Positions 9,359 to 19,849 of a DNA stretch of 64,000 bases are shown one piece after another; positions within the stretch are counted from its first letter, which is position 1, and the number at the start of each line of letters is the position of its first letter. This stretch comes from Burkholderia catarinensis (GTDB taxonomy: Bacteria; Pseudomonadota; Gammaproteobacteria; Burkholderiales; Burkholderiaceae), in assembly GCF_001883705.2 (NCBI RefSeq), contig NZ_MDEQ02000001.1, positions 372,001 to 436,000 of the forward strand. Direction: 5' to 3'. Under the pieces are notes generated by a model, which was not told the origin of the DNA, made no database searches, and was given only the letters and a program-made list of their open reading frames with translations. A program made the position numbers and the translations under genes.

Positions 9359-10579
9359 ATGGAAACTTATGATATCGCCGTGATCGGCGCGGGCGCCGCC
9401 GGGATGATGAGCGCCGCGGTCGCCGGGCAGCTCGGCCGCCGCGTCGTGCTGCTCGATCACGCGCCACGGCTCGCCGAGAAAATCCGCATCTCGGGCGGCG
9501 GCCGCTGCAACTTCACGAACCTGTACGCCGGCCCCGACAACTATCTGTCGACGAATCCGCATTTCGCGCGTTCGGCGCTGGCGCGCTATACGCCGCGCGA
9601 CTTCCTCGGGCTGCTCAAGCGTCATCACGTGACCTGGCACGAAAAGCACAAGGGCCAGCTTTTTTGCGACCACGGCAGCGATGCGGTCATCGACGTGCTG
9701 AAGCACGAGTGCGATGCGGGCGGCATCGCATGGCGCCGGCCCGTCGTCGTCGACGCGGTGCGCCACGCGCCGGCCGACGGCTTCACGCTCGACACGCAGC
9801 AGGCGGGGTCGATCGGTGCGCGCGCACTGATTGTCGCGACCGGCGGCCTGTCGATCCCGAAGATCGGCGCGACCGACTTCGGCTACCGGCTCGCAAAGCA
9901 GTTCGGCCACAAGCTCATCGATACGCGGCCCGCGCTCGTGCCGCTCACGTTCGCGCAGCAGGACTGGGAGCCGTTCGCGGCGTTGTCCGGCGTGTCGCTC
10001 GAAGTGCGCGTGTCGACCGGCGACAAGAAGCGCGGCGGCGAATTCGTCGAGGACCTGCTGTTGACCCATCGCGGCCTGTCCGGGCCCGGCATCCTGCAGA
10101 TCTCGAGCTACTGGCAGCCTGGCGATCCGATCCGCGTCGACCTGCTGCCGCAGCGCGACACGGTGGCCGACCTGCTCGACGCGAAGCGCACGTCGAAACG
10201 CCAGATCGGCTCGCTGCTCGCGGACTGGGTGCCGTCGCGCCTCGCGCATGCGTGGCTCGACACGCATCGCGTCGCGGCCGACGCGCGGCTCGCGGACCTG
10301 CCCGACAAGACGCTGCGCCAGGTCGGCGACGCGCTGTCCGGCTGGACGCTGACGCCGAACGGCACCGAGGGCTACAAGAAGGCCGAGGTGACGAAGGGTG
10401 GGGTCGATACGCGGGAGCTGTCGTCGGCGACGATGATGAGCGCGCGCGTGCCGGGGCTGTTCTTCGTCGGCGAAGCGGTGGACGTGACGGGCTGGCTCGG
10501 CGGCTACAATTTCCAGTGGGCGTGGGCGTCCGGCACGGCGGCCGGGCAGGCCGCGGCGGAGTATTCGCGCGGCGCCTGA
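9359..10579 (+). CDS. NAD(P)/FAD-dependent flavoprotein, HI0933/BaiN family
   Basis: The 406-residue protein opens with a Rossmann dinucleotide motif ([19 protein letters not shown]) and has the family signature [14 protein letters not shown] at about residues 40-55. Late in the protein come [14 protein letters not shown] and [19 protein letters not shown], also typical of HI0933-like flavoproteins. BaiN in Clostridium has been linked to bile acid reduction, but the role in proteobacteria is not established. It diverges from tsaD with about 130 bases between the starts and precedes rpsU. The fold is certain; the function is unknown. Confidence 0.88.
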   Translation: METYDIAVIGAGAAGMMSAAVAGQLGRRVVLLDHAPRLAEKIRISGGGRCNFTNLYAGPDNYLSTNPHFARSALARYTPRDFLGLLKRHHVTWHEKHKGQLFCDHGSDAVIDVLKHECDAGGIAWRRPVVVDAVRHAPADGFTLDTQQAGSIGARALIVATGGLSIPKIGATDFGYRLAKQFGHKLIDTRPALVPLTFAQQDWEPFAALSGVSLEVRVSTGDKKRGGEFVEDLLLTHRGLSGPGILQISSYWQPGDPIRVDLLPQRDTVADLLDAKRTSKRQIGSLLADWVPSRLAHAWLDTHRVAADARLADLPDKTLRQVGDALSGWTLTPNGTEGYKKAEVTKGGVDTRELSSATMMSARVPGLFFVGEAVDVTGWLGGYNFQWAWASGTAAGQAAAEYSRGA

Positions 10580-10638
10580 CGCGCCGGGCCGGGCCCGTTT
10601 TAGCGGGACCAGGCCCCCGTGCCTTTGTACAATCGCTC

Positions 10639-10647
10639 TGCTATACT
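10639..10647 (+). promoter_or_regulatory. Extended -10 promoter for rpsU
   Basis: TGCTATACT gives the extended -10 form TGnTATAAT with one mismatch, 40 bases before the rpsU ATG. No clear -35 is seen at 17 bases, which fits an extended -10 promoter. The rpoD promoter in this window has the same extension. Confidence 0.6.
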
Positions 10648-10686
10648 CGGTAGTCTTTCCCTGCAAACCTTTATTCGTGTCGGATC

Positions 10687-10899
10687 ATGACGATCATTCG
10701 CGTTAAAGAGAACGAGCCGTTTGAAGTTGCAATGCGCCGCTTCAAGCGCACGATCGAGAAGAACGGTTTGTTGACCGAGCTTCGTGCGCGCGAGTTTTTC
10801 GAGAAGCCGACCGCGGAGCGCAAGCGAAAGAAAGCTGCTGCGGTGAAGCGTCATTACAAGCGTATTCGCAGCCAGACGCTGCCGAAGAAGCTGTACTGA
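10687..10899 (+). CDS. rpsU: 30S ribosomal protein S21
   Basis: The 70-residue basic protein ([18 protein letters not shown], ending LPKKLY) is S21, which sits near the anti-Shine-Dalgarno end of 16S rRNA and helps translation initiation. It is the first gene of the macromolecular synthesis block. A strong terminator follows before yqeY, so rpsU is probably made in excess over dnaG and rpoD, as in E. coli. Confidence 0.98.
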   Translation: MTIIRVKENEPFEVAMRRFKRTIEKNGLLTELRAREFFEKPTAERKRKKAAAVKRHYKRIRSQTLPKKLY

Positions 10900-11006
10900 A
10901 CGATTGGGCGCCGCGCGGTACGCTGAGCGGCGCACCGGTGACTCCGTGCGATCGGGTGCGATCGCGCAACCGATCAGGCGGCGAGTCGCCGATGCCGGAT
11001 TCGAGC

Positions 11007-11042
11007 AACCCGCTTGAGACACTGTCCCAAGCGGGTTTTTGT
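11007..11042 (+). terminator. Terminator/attenuator after rpsU
   Basis: AACCCGCTT (11007-11015) and AAGCGGGTT (11029-11037) form a stem with a 13-base loop followed by TTT. It probably limits readthrough from rpsU into yqeY-dnaG. Confidence 0.75.
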
Positions 11043-11093
11043 GTTGACGCCCGTTCGCGGGCGTCGGATTCACGTTTCCATCCCGGGTGAAAG

Positions 11094-11540
11094 ATGAGTT
11101 TGAAAGAGCAGATCAGCGAAGACATGAAGGCCGCGATGCGCGCGAAGGAAAGCGAGCGCCTGGCAACGATTCGCCTGCTGATGGCCGCGATCAAGCAGCG
11201 TGAGGTCGATGATCGGGTCACGCTCGACGACGCGGGCATCACGGCCGTGATCGACAAGATGATCAAGCAGCGCAAGGATTCGATCAGCCAGTTCGAGGCC
11301 GCCGGCCGCGACGACCTCGTCGCGAAGGAACAGGCCGAACTGGTCGTGCTGGGCGGCTACATGCCCGCGCAACTGTCGGACGCCGAAGTGGCGGCCGAAG
11401 TCCAGGCGGCGGTCGCGCAAACGGGCGCAGCCGGCCCGCAGGACATGGGCAAGGTGATGGGCGTGCTGAAGGGCAAGCTCGCCGGCCGTGCCGACATGAC
11501 GGCCGTGTCCGCGCAGGTCAAGGCCGCGCTCACGAAGTAA
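11094..11540 (+). CDS. yqeY: GatB/YqeY domain protein
   Basis: The 148-residue, mostly helical protein (SLKEQISEDMKAAMRAKESE, RLATIRLLMAAIKQREVD, then YMPAQLSDAEVAAEV) matches stand-alone YqeY, related to the C-terminal tRNA-binding tail of amidotransferase subunit GatB. Its precise role is unknown, though a tRNA-associated one has been proposed. It lies between rpsU and dnaG, an arrangement common in beta- and many gammaproteobacteria. GGGTGAAAG precedes the ATG. Confidence 0.92.
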   Translation: MSLKEQISEDMKAAMRAKESERLATIRLLMAAIKQREVDDRVTLDDAGITAVIDKMIKQRKDSISQFEAAGRDDLVAKEQAELVVLGGYMPAQLSDAEVAAEVQAAVAQTGAAGPQDMGKVMGVLKGKLAGRADMTAVSAQVKAALTK

Positions 11541-11546
11541 ACCCGG

Positions 11547-11597
11547 TCCCGGTGCGCCCAGCGATGCGTGCGCCGGGCGTCGTATTGTCTTTTTTTT
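11547..11597 (+). terminator. Possible attenuator between yqeY and dnaG
   Basis: A G:U-containing stem CCGGTGCGC/GCGTGCGCCGG (about 11548-11577) is followed by a run of eight T at 11590-11597, only 13 bases before the presumed dnaG GTG. It may reduce dnaG-rpoD transcription, but the stem is imperfect. Confidence 0.35.
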
Positions 11598-11610
11598 GCT
11601 CGATCCCACG

Positions 11611-13488
11611 GTGATTCCGCATTCGTTCCTGCAGGATTTGCTGAACCGCGTCGATATCGTCGACGTGGTGGGTCGGTACGTGCAGCTCAAGAAGGGCGGC
11701 GCCAACTTCATGGGGCTGTGCCCGTTCCATAACGAGAAGAGCCCGTCGTTTACCGTCAGCCCGACCAAGCAGTTCTATCACTGCTTCGGTTGCGGCGCGC
11801 ACGGCACGGCGATCGGCTTCCTGATGGAGCACGCGGGGCTCACGTTCCCGGAGGCCGTGCAGGAACTCGCGCAGTCCGTCGGGCTGACCGTGCCGCACGA
11901 GCCGTCGATGCGTGGCGGCGGTGGGGGCGGAGGCGGTGGCGGCGACTATCCTGCACCGGTGTCGAAGTCGGTTGCGACCGCGCTGTCCGATGCGATGTCC
12001 GCCGCGTGCGACTACTACCGCAAGCAGTTGCGCGGCGCGACCGTCGCGATCCAGTACCTGAAGAACCGGGGCCTGACCGGCGAGATCGCCGCGCGCTTCG
12101 GGCTCGGCTATGCGCCGGACGGCTGGCAGAACCTCGAAACCGCGTTTCCGGATTATCGCGACGAGGCGCTCGTCGAGTCGGGGCTCGTGATCGTCAGCGA
12201 GAAAACCGATGCGCAGGGCGTCGCGCGCCGCTACGACCGGTTCCGCGAGCGGATCATGTTCCCGATCCGCAACGTGAAGGGGCAGGTGATCGGCTTCGGC
12301 GGCCGCGTGCTCGGCAGCGGCGAGCCGAAGTACCTGAATTCGCCCGAAACGCCGCTGTTCAACAAGGGCAGCGAACTGTACGGCTTGTTCGAGGCGCGGC
12401 TCGCGATTCGCGAGCGCAAGTACGTGCTGGTCGTCGAAGGCTACATGGACGTCGTCGCGCTTGCGCAGCTCGGTTTCCCGAACGCGGTCGCGACGCTCGG
12501 CACCGCGTGCACGCCGATTCACGTGCAGAAGCTGCTGCGCCAGACCGACACGGTCATTTTCAGTTTCGACGGCGATTCGGCCGGACGGCGTGCAGCCCGG
12601 CGCGCGCTCGAGGCATGCCTGCCGCATGCGGCGGACAACCGCACGATCCGGTTCCTTTTTCTGCCGGCCGAGCACGATCCGGACAGCTATGTGCGCGAGT
12701 TCGGCGCGGATGCGTTCTCCGAACAGGTCGAGCGAGCGATGCCGCTGTCGCAATTTCTGTTGAACGAAGCAATTGCCGGCAAGGCGCTCGATCAGCCGGA
12801 AGGCCGCGCGAAGGCGCTGTTCGATGCGAAACCGTTGCTGCAGGCGCTGCCCGCGAACGCGTTGCGTGCGCAGATCATGCACATGTTCGCGGATCGCCTC
12901 GATATCCCGTTCGAAGAGGTCGCGGGGTTGTCCGACGTCGATACGCGGATCGCGGCGCCGCCGCGCCAGGCGCCCGCACGCAGCGAGCGGCGTCGCGTGA
13001 CGGACAGCGAAAAGCGTGCGTTGCGCACGCTGGTGATGCATCCGCGCATCGCGTCGCAGCTCGACGACGAACAGATTGCGACCCTGCACGCGTTGCCGCG
13101 CATCGGCGAACTGTTCGCCGAAGTCGTCGATCATGCGCGCGCACTGGGCGACGGCGCGGAGTTCAGGATGCTGTCGGATGTCCTGCGGACGTCCTCGAAC
13201 GGGGCGACTTACGAGGAAATCTTCCGCGAAATTCTGGACTATGATGAAAACGTCCGCGATTTGCTGTTACAGAATCCGGAAGACGAGACGGTGCCCGAGC
13301 GGCAGCGTGAACAGGAACGGATCGCGGGGGAGGAACTGCAGGCGGCGGTGCTCAAGATGCGTTACGACGCCTGCTGCGACCGGCTTGACAGGCTGGCGCG
13401 GCAATCCAACTTCACACCCGAGGAATTGGCCGAATTGACGGAATTGAACCAGCAGCGAACCGACATGAAGCGTCGACTCGGGCTGTAG
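11611..13488 (+). CDS. dnaG: DNA primase
   Basis: The 625-residue primase makes RNA primers at the fork. The zinc-binding domain has CPFHNEKSPSF and CFGCG; the TOPRIM catalytic core has VVEGYMDVVALAQ and FDGDSAGRRAARRA; the C-terminal helical part binds DnaB helicase. Start is uncertain: GTG 11611 gives the family-typical MIPHSFLQDLLNRVD, whereas an in-frame TTG at 11596 would add five residues. Neither has a clear ribosome site, consistent with the low expression known for dnaG. A run of ten glycines (residues 102-111) links zinc and catalytic domains. Confidence 0.95.
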   Translation: MIPHSFLQDLLNRVDIVDVVGRYVQLKKGGANFMGLCPFHNEKSPSFTVSPTKQFYHCFGCGAHGTAIGFLMEHAGLTFPEAVQELAQSVGLTVPHEPSMRGGGGGGGGGGDYPAPVSKSVATALSDAMSAACDYYRKQLRGATVAIQYLKNRGLTGEIAARFGLGYAPDGWQNLETAFPDYRDEALVESGLVIVSEKTDAQGVARRYDRFRERIMFPIRNVKGQVIGFGGRVLGSGEPKYLNSPETPLFNKGSELYGLFEARLAIRERKYVLVVEGYMDVVALAQLGFPNAVATLGTACTPIHVQKLLRQTDTVIFSFDGDSAGRRAARRALEACLPHAADNRTIRFLFLPAEHDPDSYVREFGADAFSEQVERAMPLSQFLLNEAIAGKALDQPEGRAKALFDAKPLLQALPANALRAQIMHMFADRLDIPFEEVAGLSDVDTRIAAPPRQAPARSERRRVTDSEKRALRTLVMHPRIASQLDDEQIATLHALPRIGELFAEVVDHARALGDGAEFRMLSDVLRTSSNGATYEEIFREILDYDENVRDLLLQNPEDETVPERQREQERIAGEELQAAVLKMRYDACCDRLDRLARQSNFTPEELAELTELNQQRTDMKRRLGL

Positions 13489-13501
13489 GCGGCCGGGGAG
13501 C

Positions 13502-13530
13502 TTAGAGAGGGCTCCTCAGCGTGCTATAAT
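13502..13530 (+). promoter_or_regulatory. Promoter for rpoD
   Basis: TGCTATAAT (13522-13530) is a perfect extended -10, with TTAGAG at 13502-13507 as a partial -35 at a 17-base spacer. It sits between the dnaG stop and the rpoD ATG, so rpoD can be transcribed independently of dnaG. Confidence 0.75.
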
Positions 13531-13577
13531 ATAAGGTTTCCAGCGGTTTGTTTTCTAAGCAAGAGGCGAGAATCGCG

Positions 13578-16001
<2,424 letters not shown>

Positions 16002-16130
16002 TTTCCAGCGTCTCTCCTGCGAACGCCACCGGCATCCGCGTGATGCCGGTGGCGTTTGTCCCCTTTGTTGTTACAATGCCGGCCCGGCTTCCTTGCCGGG
16101 GCTGCGTGTAGCACGCATTGCTTCTCATCA

Positions 16131-16206
16131 GGGCTTGTAGCTCAGCGGTTAGAGCAGTCGACTCATAATCGATTGGTCGCGGGTTCGAACCCCGCCGGGC
16201 CCACCA
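16131..16206 (+). tRNA. ileX: tRNA-Ile2 (anticodon CAU, lysidine type)
   Basis: The 76-base cloverleaf has acceptor arm GGGCTTG/CGGGCCC, the D arm in TAGCTCAGCGGTTAGAGC, anticodon loop CTCATAA, T arm GCGGGTTCGAACCCCGC, and an encoded CCA. Anticodon CAU could mean Met, but the arm around it closely resembles E. coli ileX (GACTCATAATCG followed by TTGGTCGC) rather than metT. I therefore call it the AUA-reading tRNA whose C34 is changed to lysidine by TilS. Confidence 0.88.
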
Positions 16207-16707
16207 GATTTCATGCCGCATCGTGTCGCGGCATGTTGTGCCGTTGAGCATAAGTTGTCGATCCGGACACGTTATGCTTTATCGGGAATCGGCTGTATGT
16301 TTGAAAGTTTGTTTCGCGGTGGCAACCGACCGCGATTGGACGCAAAAAAGCCGGCCCAGTGGGCCGGCTTTTTCGTTTCCAAGTACCTGACGTCGTCTAG
16401 CTCGGTCCGAGCGTCTCCTTGCCCCTCTGACGTCCGTCCGTGACGCCGCGGATGGCCTTGCAATGCTTGGCGAATGCAGTTCCTCCAGGCATTTGCTCAA
16501 GCCGCATGCCGGCGGGCGACCGCGCCCCGTGTGCACGGATTTGTGCGTAGCTTTGTGTGACGTCGATTTGCGCCAAGCGCGCTCGGCCTTATTAGCGCTC
16601 CGCACGGCGGTCGTACGTTTCGTGGCGCTAACAAGCGGGGAAGTCCTCGATGGCGGATTCCACTGGCAACGCGCAAAATATCCGGATCTAACAACCAGGG
16701 TTGATTC
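16207..16707. other. Intergenic region downstream of tRNA-Ile2
   Basis: This stretch of about 500 bases holds one strong hairpin (16344-16376) and no convincing gene. Frames across it are Arg/Ser-rich and cross the hairpin. There is no integrase, and no repeat of the tRNA 3' end was noticed, so it does not look like a genomic island. Confidence 0.5.
16344..16376. terminator. Bidirectional hairpin terminator downstream of tRNA-Ile2
   Basis: AAAAAGCCGGCCC, loop AGT, GGGCCGGCTTTTT forms a perfect 13-bp stem with A- and T-tracts. It probably ends the tRNA transcript 140 bases downstream of its 3' end. Confidence 0.85.
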
Positions 16708-17631
16708 GTGGGTGTCAACTTCGATCTAAACGATTTGCAGGCGTTTCGAGCAGTGGTGGAACTGGGAAGCTTCCGTAAGGCCGCCGAGGCCGTCAATATT
16801 TCCCAGCCGGCCTTGAGCCGACGCATTGAGAAGCTCGAGGACGCTCTCGGGGTGCGTCTCTTCGAGCGTACTACACGCAGCGTCACGCTGACCACCGTCG
16901 GCCGTGCGTTCGCCCCAAGCGCGGAGCAGTTGCTCGATGATCTCGACATCGCGCTGCTCGGTATCCGCGACGTTTCATCGAGCCGCCTCGGTCATGTGAC
17001 GATCGCGTGCGTGCCGTCGGTGGCCTACTACTTCTTGCCGAACGTGATCGCGAGCTATCACCGCCGCTTTCCGCGTATCAGGGTCAAGCTGCTGGATGCG
17101 AGCGCGAACGAGGTGCTTGACGCTGTCGTCAGCGGCGAGGCCGATTTCGGCGTGAGTTTCATGGGCAGCCAGGAGCCCGAGGTCGAGTTCAAGCTGCTGC
17201 TGCAGGAGCGGTTCGTTGCCGCGTGCCGGCGTGACCATCCGCTCGCGCGCAAGAAGCGCGTGACCTGGAACGAGCTTTACGAGTACGAGTATGTGTCGGT
17301 GGACAAGACTTCCGGCAACCGCCTGTTGCTCGACCAGGCGCTGACGACCGTCGCGCCGCGTGCGCCGAGCGTGTGCGAAACGCGTCACGTGACGACCATG
17401 CTCGGGTTGATCGAGGCGGGGCTCGGCGTCGCCGCGGTACCGTCGATGGCGATGCCCGGACATGACCATCCGCTGCTCACGAGCGTGCCCCTCGTCGAGC
17501 CGGTGGTCAGGCGCCGGGTGGGCATCGTGAAACGGCGCGGACGCCCGCTCACGCCGGCCGCGGAGGAGTTTCACCGGGCGGTCGTCGACGCGAAGCGCGG
17601 CGGCGCCGCACGCAGCGACGTGTCGAAGTGA
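16708..17631 (+). CDS. LysR-family transcriptional regulator
   Basis: The 307-residue protein starts at GTG 16708. Its N-terminal winged helix is clear (FRKAAEAVNISQPALSRRIE, LEDALGVRLFERTTRSV). A LysR effector-binding domain follows, with the first lobe at LGHVTIACVPSVAYYFLPNV. It lies 43 bases ahead of a dicarboxylate symporter on the same strand and near two other organic-acid transport genes, so I infer it regulates uptake of a di- or tricarboxylate. LysR proteins usually regulate a divergent gene; here nothing diverges. Confidence 0.9.
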   Translation: MGVNFDLNDLQAFRAVVELGSFRKAAEAVNISQPALSRRIEKLEDALGVRLFERTTRSVTLTTVGRAFAPSAEQLLDDLDIALLGIRDVSSSRLGHVTIACVPSVAYYFLPNVIASYHRRFPRIRVKLLDASANEVLDAVVSGEADFGVSFMGSQEPEVEFKLLLQERFVAACRRDHPLARKKRVTWNELYEYEYVSVDKTSGNRLLLDQALTTVAPRAPSVCETRHVTTMLGLIEAGLGVAAVPSMAMPGHDHPLLTSVPLVEPVVRRRVGIVKRRGRPLTPAAEEFHRAVVDAKRGGAARSDVSK

Positions 17632-17674
17632 CGCATACGACGAACCCGACAGGAACATCGAGGAAGACCGCATC

Positions 17675-18997
17675 GTGAGGCTGGCAAGACTGCTTCGTTC
17701 GCTCTACGTGCAGGTTCTGCTGGCGATGGTGCTCGGCGTGAGCGTCGGCCACTTCTGGCCGTCGGCGGGCGCGATGCTCAAGCCGCTCAGCGATGCCTTC
17801 GTCAGTCTCGTGCGGATGATGATCGCGCCGATCGTGTTCTGCACGATCGTCTCGGGCATCACGTCGCTCGCGAACGGAAAAGCCATCGGACGCACGATCG
17901 TCCGCGCGCTGGTGCTCTTCTATCTGCTGACCGCCGCCGCGCTCGCATTCGGGCTCGTCACCGCGTTCGTGCTGCGGCCCGGCGCCGGCATGCACGTCGA
18001 CGTGCGCCATCTCGATTCGAGCATCCTGGCGCAATACGTGCGGGATGCGCAGCCGCACGGGTTCGTCGAGTTCGCGCTGAACGTGATCCCGGACACGATG
18101 CTCGGCGCGTTCCAGAAGGGCGAGGTGCTGCCGGTGCTGCTGCTGTCGCTGCTCTTCGGTTTTTCGCTGAATGCGTATCCGCAGGCCGGGCGGCCCGTGC
18201 TGGCGCTGATCGACGCCGTCGCGCAGGTCGTCTTTCGCGTGCTCGCGATGATCATGCGGCTCGCCCCGCTCGGCGCATTCGGCGCGATGGCGTTCACGGT
18301 GGGCCGCTTCGGCATCGGCTCGGTCGGCTCGCTCGCGCGGCTGATGGCGTCGTTCTACGTGGCCTGTGTGCTGTTCGTCGCGCTGGTGCTTGCGCCGCTC
18401 GCACGGCTGCACGGCTTCGCGCTGTGGCGGCTGTTGCGCTACATGCGCGAGGAATTGCTGATCGTCCTCGCGACCTCGTCCACGGAGCCGGTATTGCCGC
18501 GGCTGATCGTCAAGCTGGAGTCGCTGGGTTGCGACAAGGGCGTCGTCGGGCTCGTGCTGCCGGCCGGCTACTCGTTCAACCTGGACGGCACCGCGATCTA
18601 CCTGACACTCGCGGCATTGTTCATCGCGCAGGCGTGCGACGTGCCGCTTTCCGCGCCGCAAATCGCGGCGATGCTGGCCGTGATGCTGCTGACGTCGAAG
18701 GGGGCGGCCGGCGTGTCCGGCAGCGGGCTCGTCGCGCTCGTCGCGACGCTCGCGGTGATGCCGGACCTGCCGGTCGCCGGGGTCGCGCTTCTGGTCGGTA
18801 TCGATCGCTTCATGTCCGAGGCGCGTGCGCTGACGAGCGTGATCAGCAATGCCTGCGCGGTGATCTTCGTCTCGTCGTGGGAAGGGGCGTGCGATCGTGC
18901 GCGTCTCGCACGGATGCTGAACGCGGCCGGGCCGGCGCGCCCGAACGGCGCCGATGATGCCGAGGCCGACGCCGCGCGCGACGGGAAGGCTGTCTGA
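17675..18997 (+). CDS. Dicarboxylate/amino acid:cation symporter (DAACS family)
   Basis: The 440-residue inner-membrane protein has eight or so hydrophobic segments plus re-entrant loops. The transport-domain motifs are ATSSTEPVLPRLIVKLESLG and LPAGYSFNLDGTAIYLTLAA, diagnostic of DctA/GltP. DctA-type members bring in succinate, fumarate, malate or orotate with Na+ or H+. The start is GTG at 17675, 43 bases after the LysR gene, so the two are probably cotranscribed. Substrate cannot be settled from sequence. The closest guess is a C4-dicarboxylate. Confidence 0.9.
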   Translation: MRLARLLRSLYVQVLLAMVLGVSVGHFWPSAGAMLKPLSDAFVSLVRMMIAPIVFCTIVSGITSLANGKAIGRTIVRALVLFYLLTAAALAFGLVTAFVLRPGAGMHVDVRHLDSSILAQYVRDAQPHGFVEFALNVIPDTMLGAFQKGEVLPVLLLSLLFGFSLNAYPQAGRPVLALIDAVAQVVFRVLAMIMRLAPLGAFGAMAFTVGRFGIGSVGSLARLMASFYVACVLFVALVLAPLARLHGFALWRLLRYMREELLIVLATSSTEPVLPRLIVKLESLGCDKGVVGLVLPAGYSFNLDGTAIYLTLAALFIAQACDVPLSAPQIAAMLAVMLLTSKGAAGVSGSGLVALVATLAVMPDLPVAGVALLVGIDRFMSEARALTSVISNACAVIFVSSWEGACDRARLARMLNAAGPARPNGADDAEADAARDGKAV

Positions 18998-19012
18998 CGC
19001 ACGCCTTCCCGT
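18981..19012. terminator. Hairpin between convergent symporter and binding-protein genes
   Basis: ACGGGAAGGC (18981-18990) and GCCTTCCCGT (19003-19012) are perfectly complementary. The stem overlaps the symporter stop codon and ends 10 bases before the convergent gene's stop. Confidence 0.55.
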
Positions 19013-19021
19013 GGTTCGTGC

Positions 19022-19804
19022 TCAGTGTGCGGCGACCGAATCCAGGCCGGTCGATTTCACTTCCGGCTGCACGTCGGGCGACGCGAGATAGTCGAGGAGT
19101 GCCTTCGCTTCCTTCGGATGTTGCGCGCCGACGGGGATGCCGGCGGCGAAGCGTGTGACGGACTGCAGCGATTCGGGAAGCTTGCCGACGAAGGCCGCGC
19201 CCTGGACCGGCAGCAGTTCGCTCACCTGCTGCAAGCCGATTTCATAGTCGCCGTTCGCGACCACGGACGCGACCGGGATCCGCGGGATCATCTTCGCCTT
19301 CGATTTCACCTGATCCTCGATGCCGAGCTTCTTGAACAATTCCCGCTCGACATAGACGCCGCTCGCGCTGTCCGAGTAGGCGATCGACTTTGCGTGCAGC
19401 AGAGCCTGCTTGAGCCCCTCGGTCGAGCTGATGTCGGGTTTCGCCGCGCCGTCGCGCACGACCACGCCGATGCGCGAATCGGCCAGCTCGACGCGCGACC
19501 CGGGGATCACCTTGCCTTGCTTGATCAGGTCGTCGAGCGCGTAGCCGACCATGATCACCGCATCGGCAGGTTCACCGCGTGCGAGCCGGTTCGGAATCGC
19601 TTCGGGCGACTTGCCCATCGACGGGCCGAGCGCGGTGTCGAGCGTGTTGCCCGTGCGGGACGCGAACTGCGGGCCGAGCAGCTTGTAGGCGGCGGTGAAG
19701 CCGCCCGAGCTCATCACGTGCAGGTCGGCTGCCTGCACGTTTGCGGTGGCGGCGGAGGTGGCGACGAGCGCGGTCGCGCACAGCTTCAGGAACGGGTTTT
19801 TCAT
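19022..19804 (-). CDS. Periplasmic substrate-binding protein, ModA-like, without ABC partners
   Basis: The 260-residue protein has a Sec signal (MKNPFLKLCATALVATSAAT, cleavage near VQAADL) and a type II periplasmic-binding fold: LHVMSSGGFTAAYKLLGPQF, then GEPADAVIMVGYALDDLI, and SIAYSDSASGVYVERELFKK. This resembles molybdate/tungstate ModA and similar anion binders. No modB/modC-like permease or ATPase is nearby. Instead the next gene on the strand is an MFS citrate-type transporter, 45 bases upstream. I infer that it binds an organic acid, perhaps as a sensor or scavenging partner, rather than molybdate. The fold is fairly sure; the ligand is unknown. Confidence 0.78.
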   Translation of the reverse strand: MKNPFLKLCATALVATSAATANVQAADLHVMSSGGFTAAYKLLGPQFASRTGNTLDTALGPSMGKSPEAIPNRLARGEPADAVIMVGYALDDLIKQGKVIPGSRVELADSRIGVVVRDGAAKPDISSTEGLKQALLHAKSIAYSDSASGVYVERELFKKLGIEDQVKSKAKMIPRIPVASVVANGDYEIGLQQVSELLPVQGAAFVGKLPESLQSVTRFAAGIPVGAQHPKEAKALLDYLASPDVQPEVKSTGLDSVAAH

Positions 19805-19849
19805 GGTCGTGGTCGTGCGAAGTTGGGGGGAGAGGCTCGGCGAGGGGCT

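Noticed and set aside
8189..10666. Very long minus-strand frame continuing far upstream of tsaD
   Set aside because: TsaD ends the recognisable protein at ATG 9229; the rest is antisense to the flavoprotein gene and Arg/Ala-rich, as is usual in GC-rich DNA.
16056..16247. Short plus-strand frame across the tRNA
   Set aside because: Its product (AQRLEQSTHNRLVAGSNPAG) is the familiar false translation of a tRNA gene.
16207..16707. Genomic island next to tRNA-Ile2
   Set aside because: No integrase, no repeat of the tRNA 3' end noticed, and the following genes have ordinary composition.
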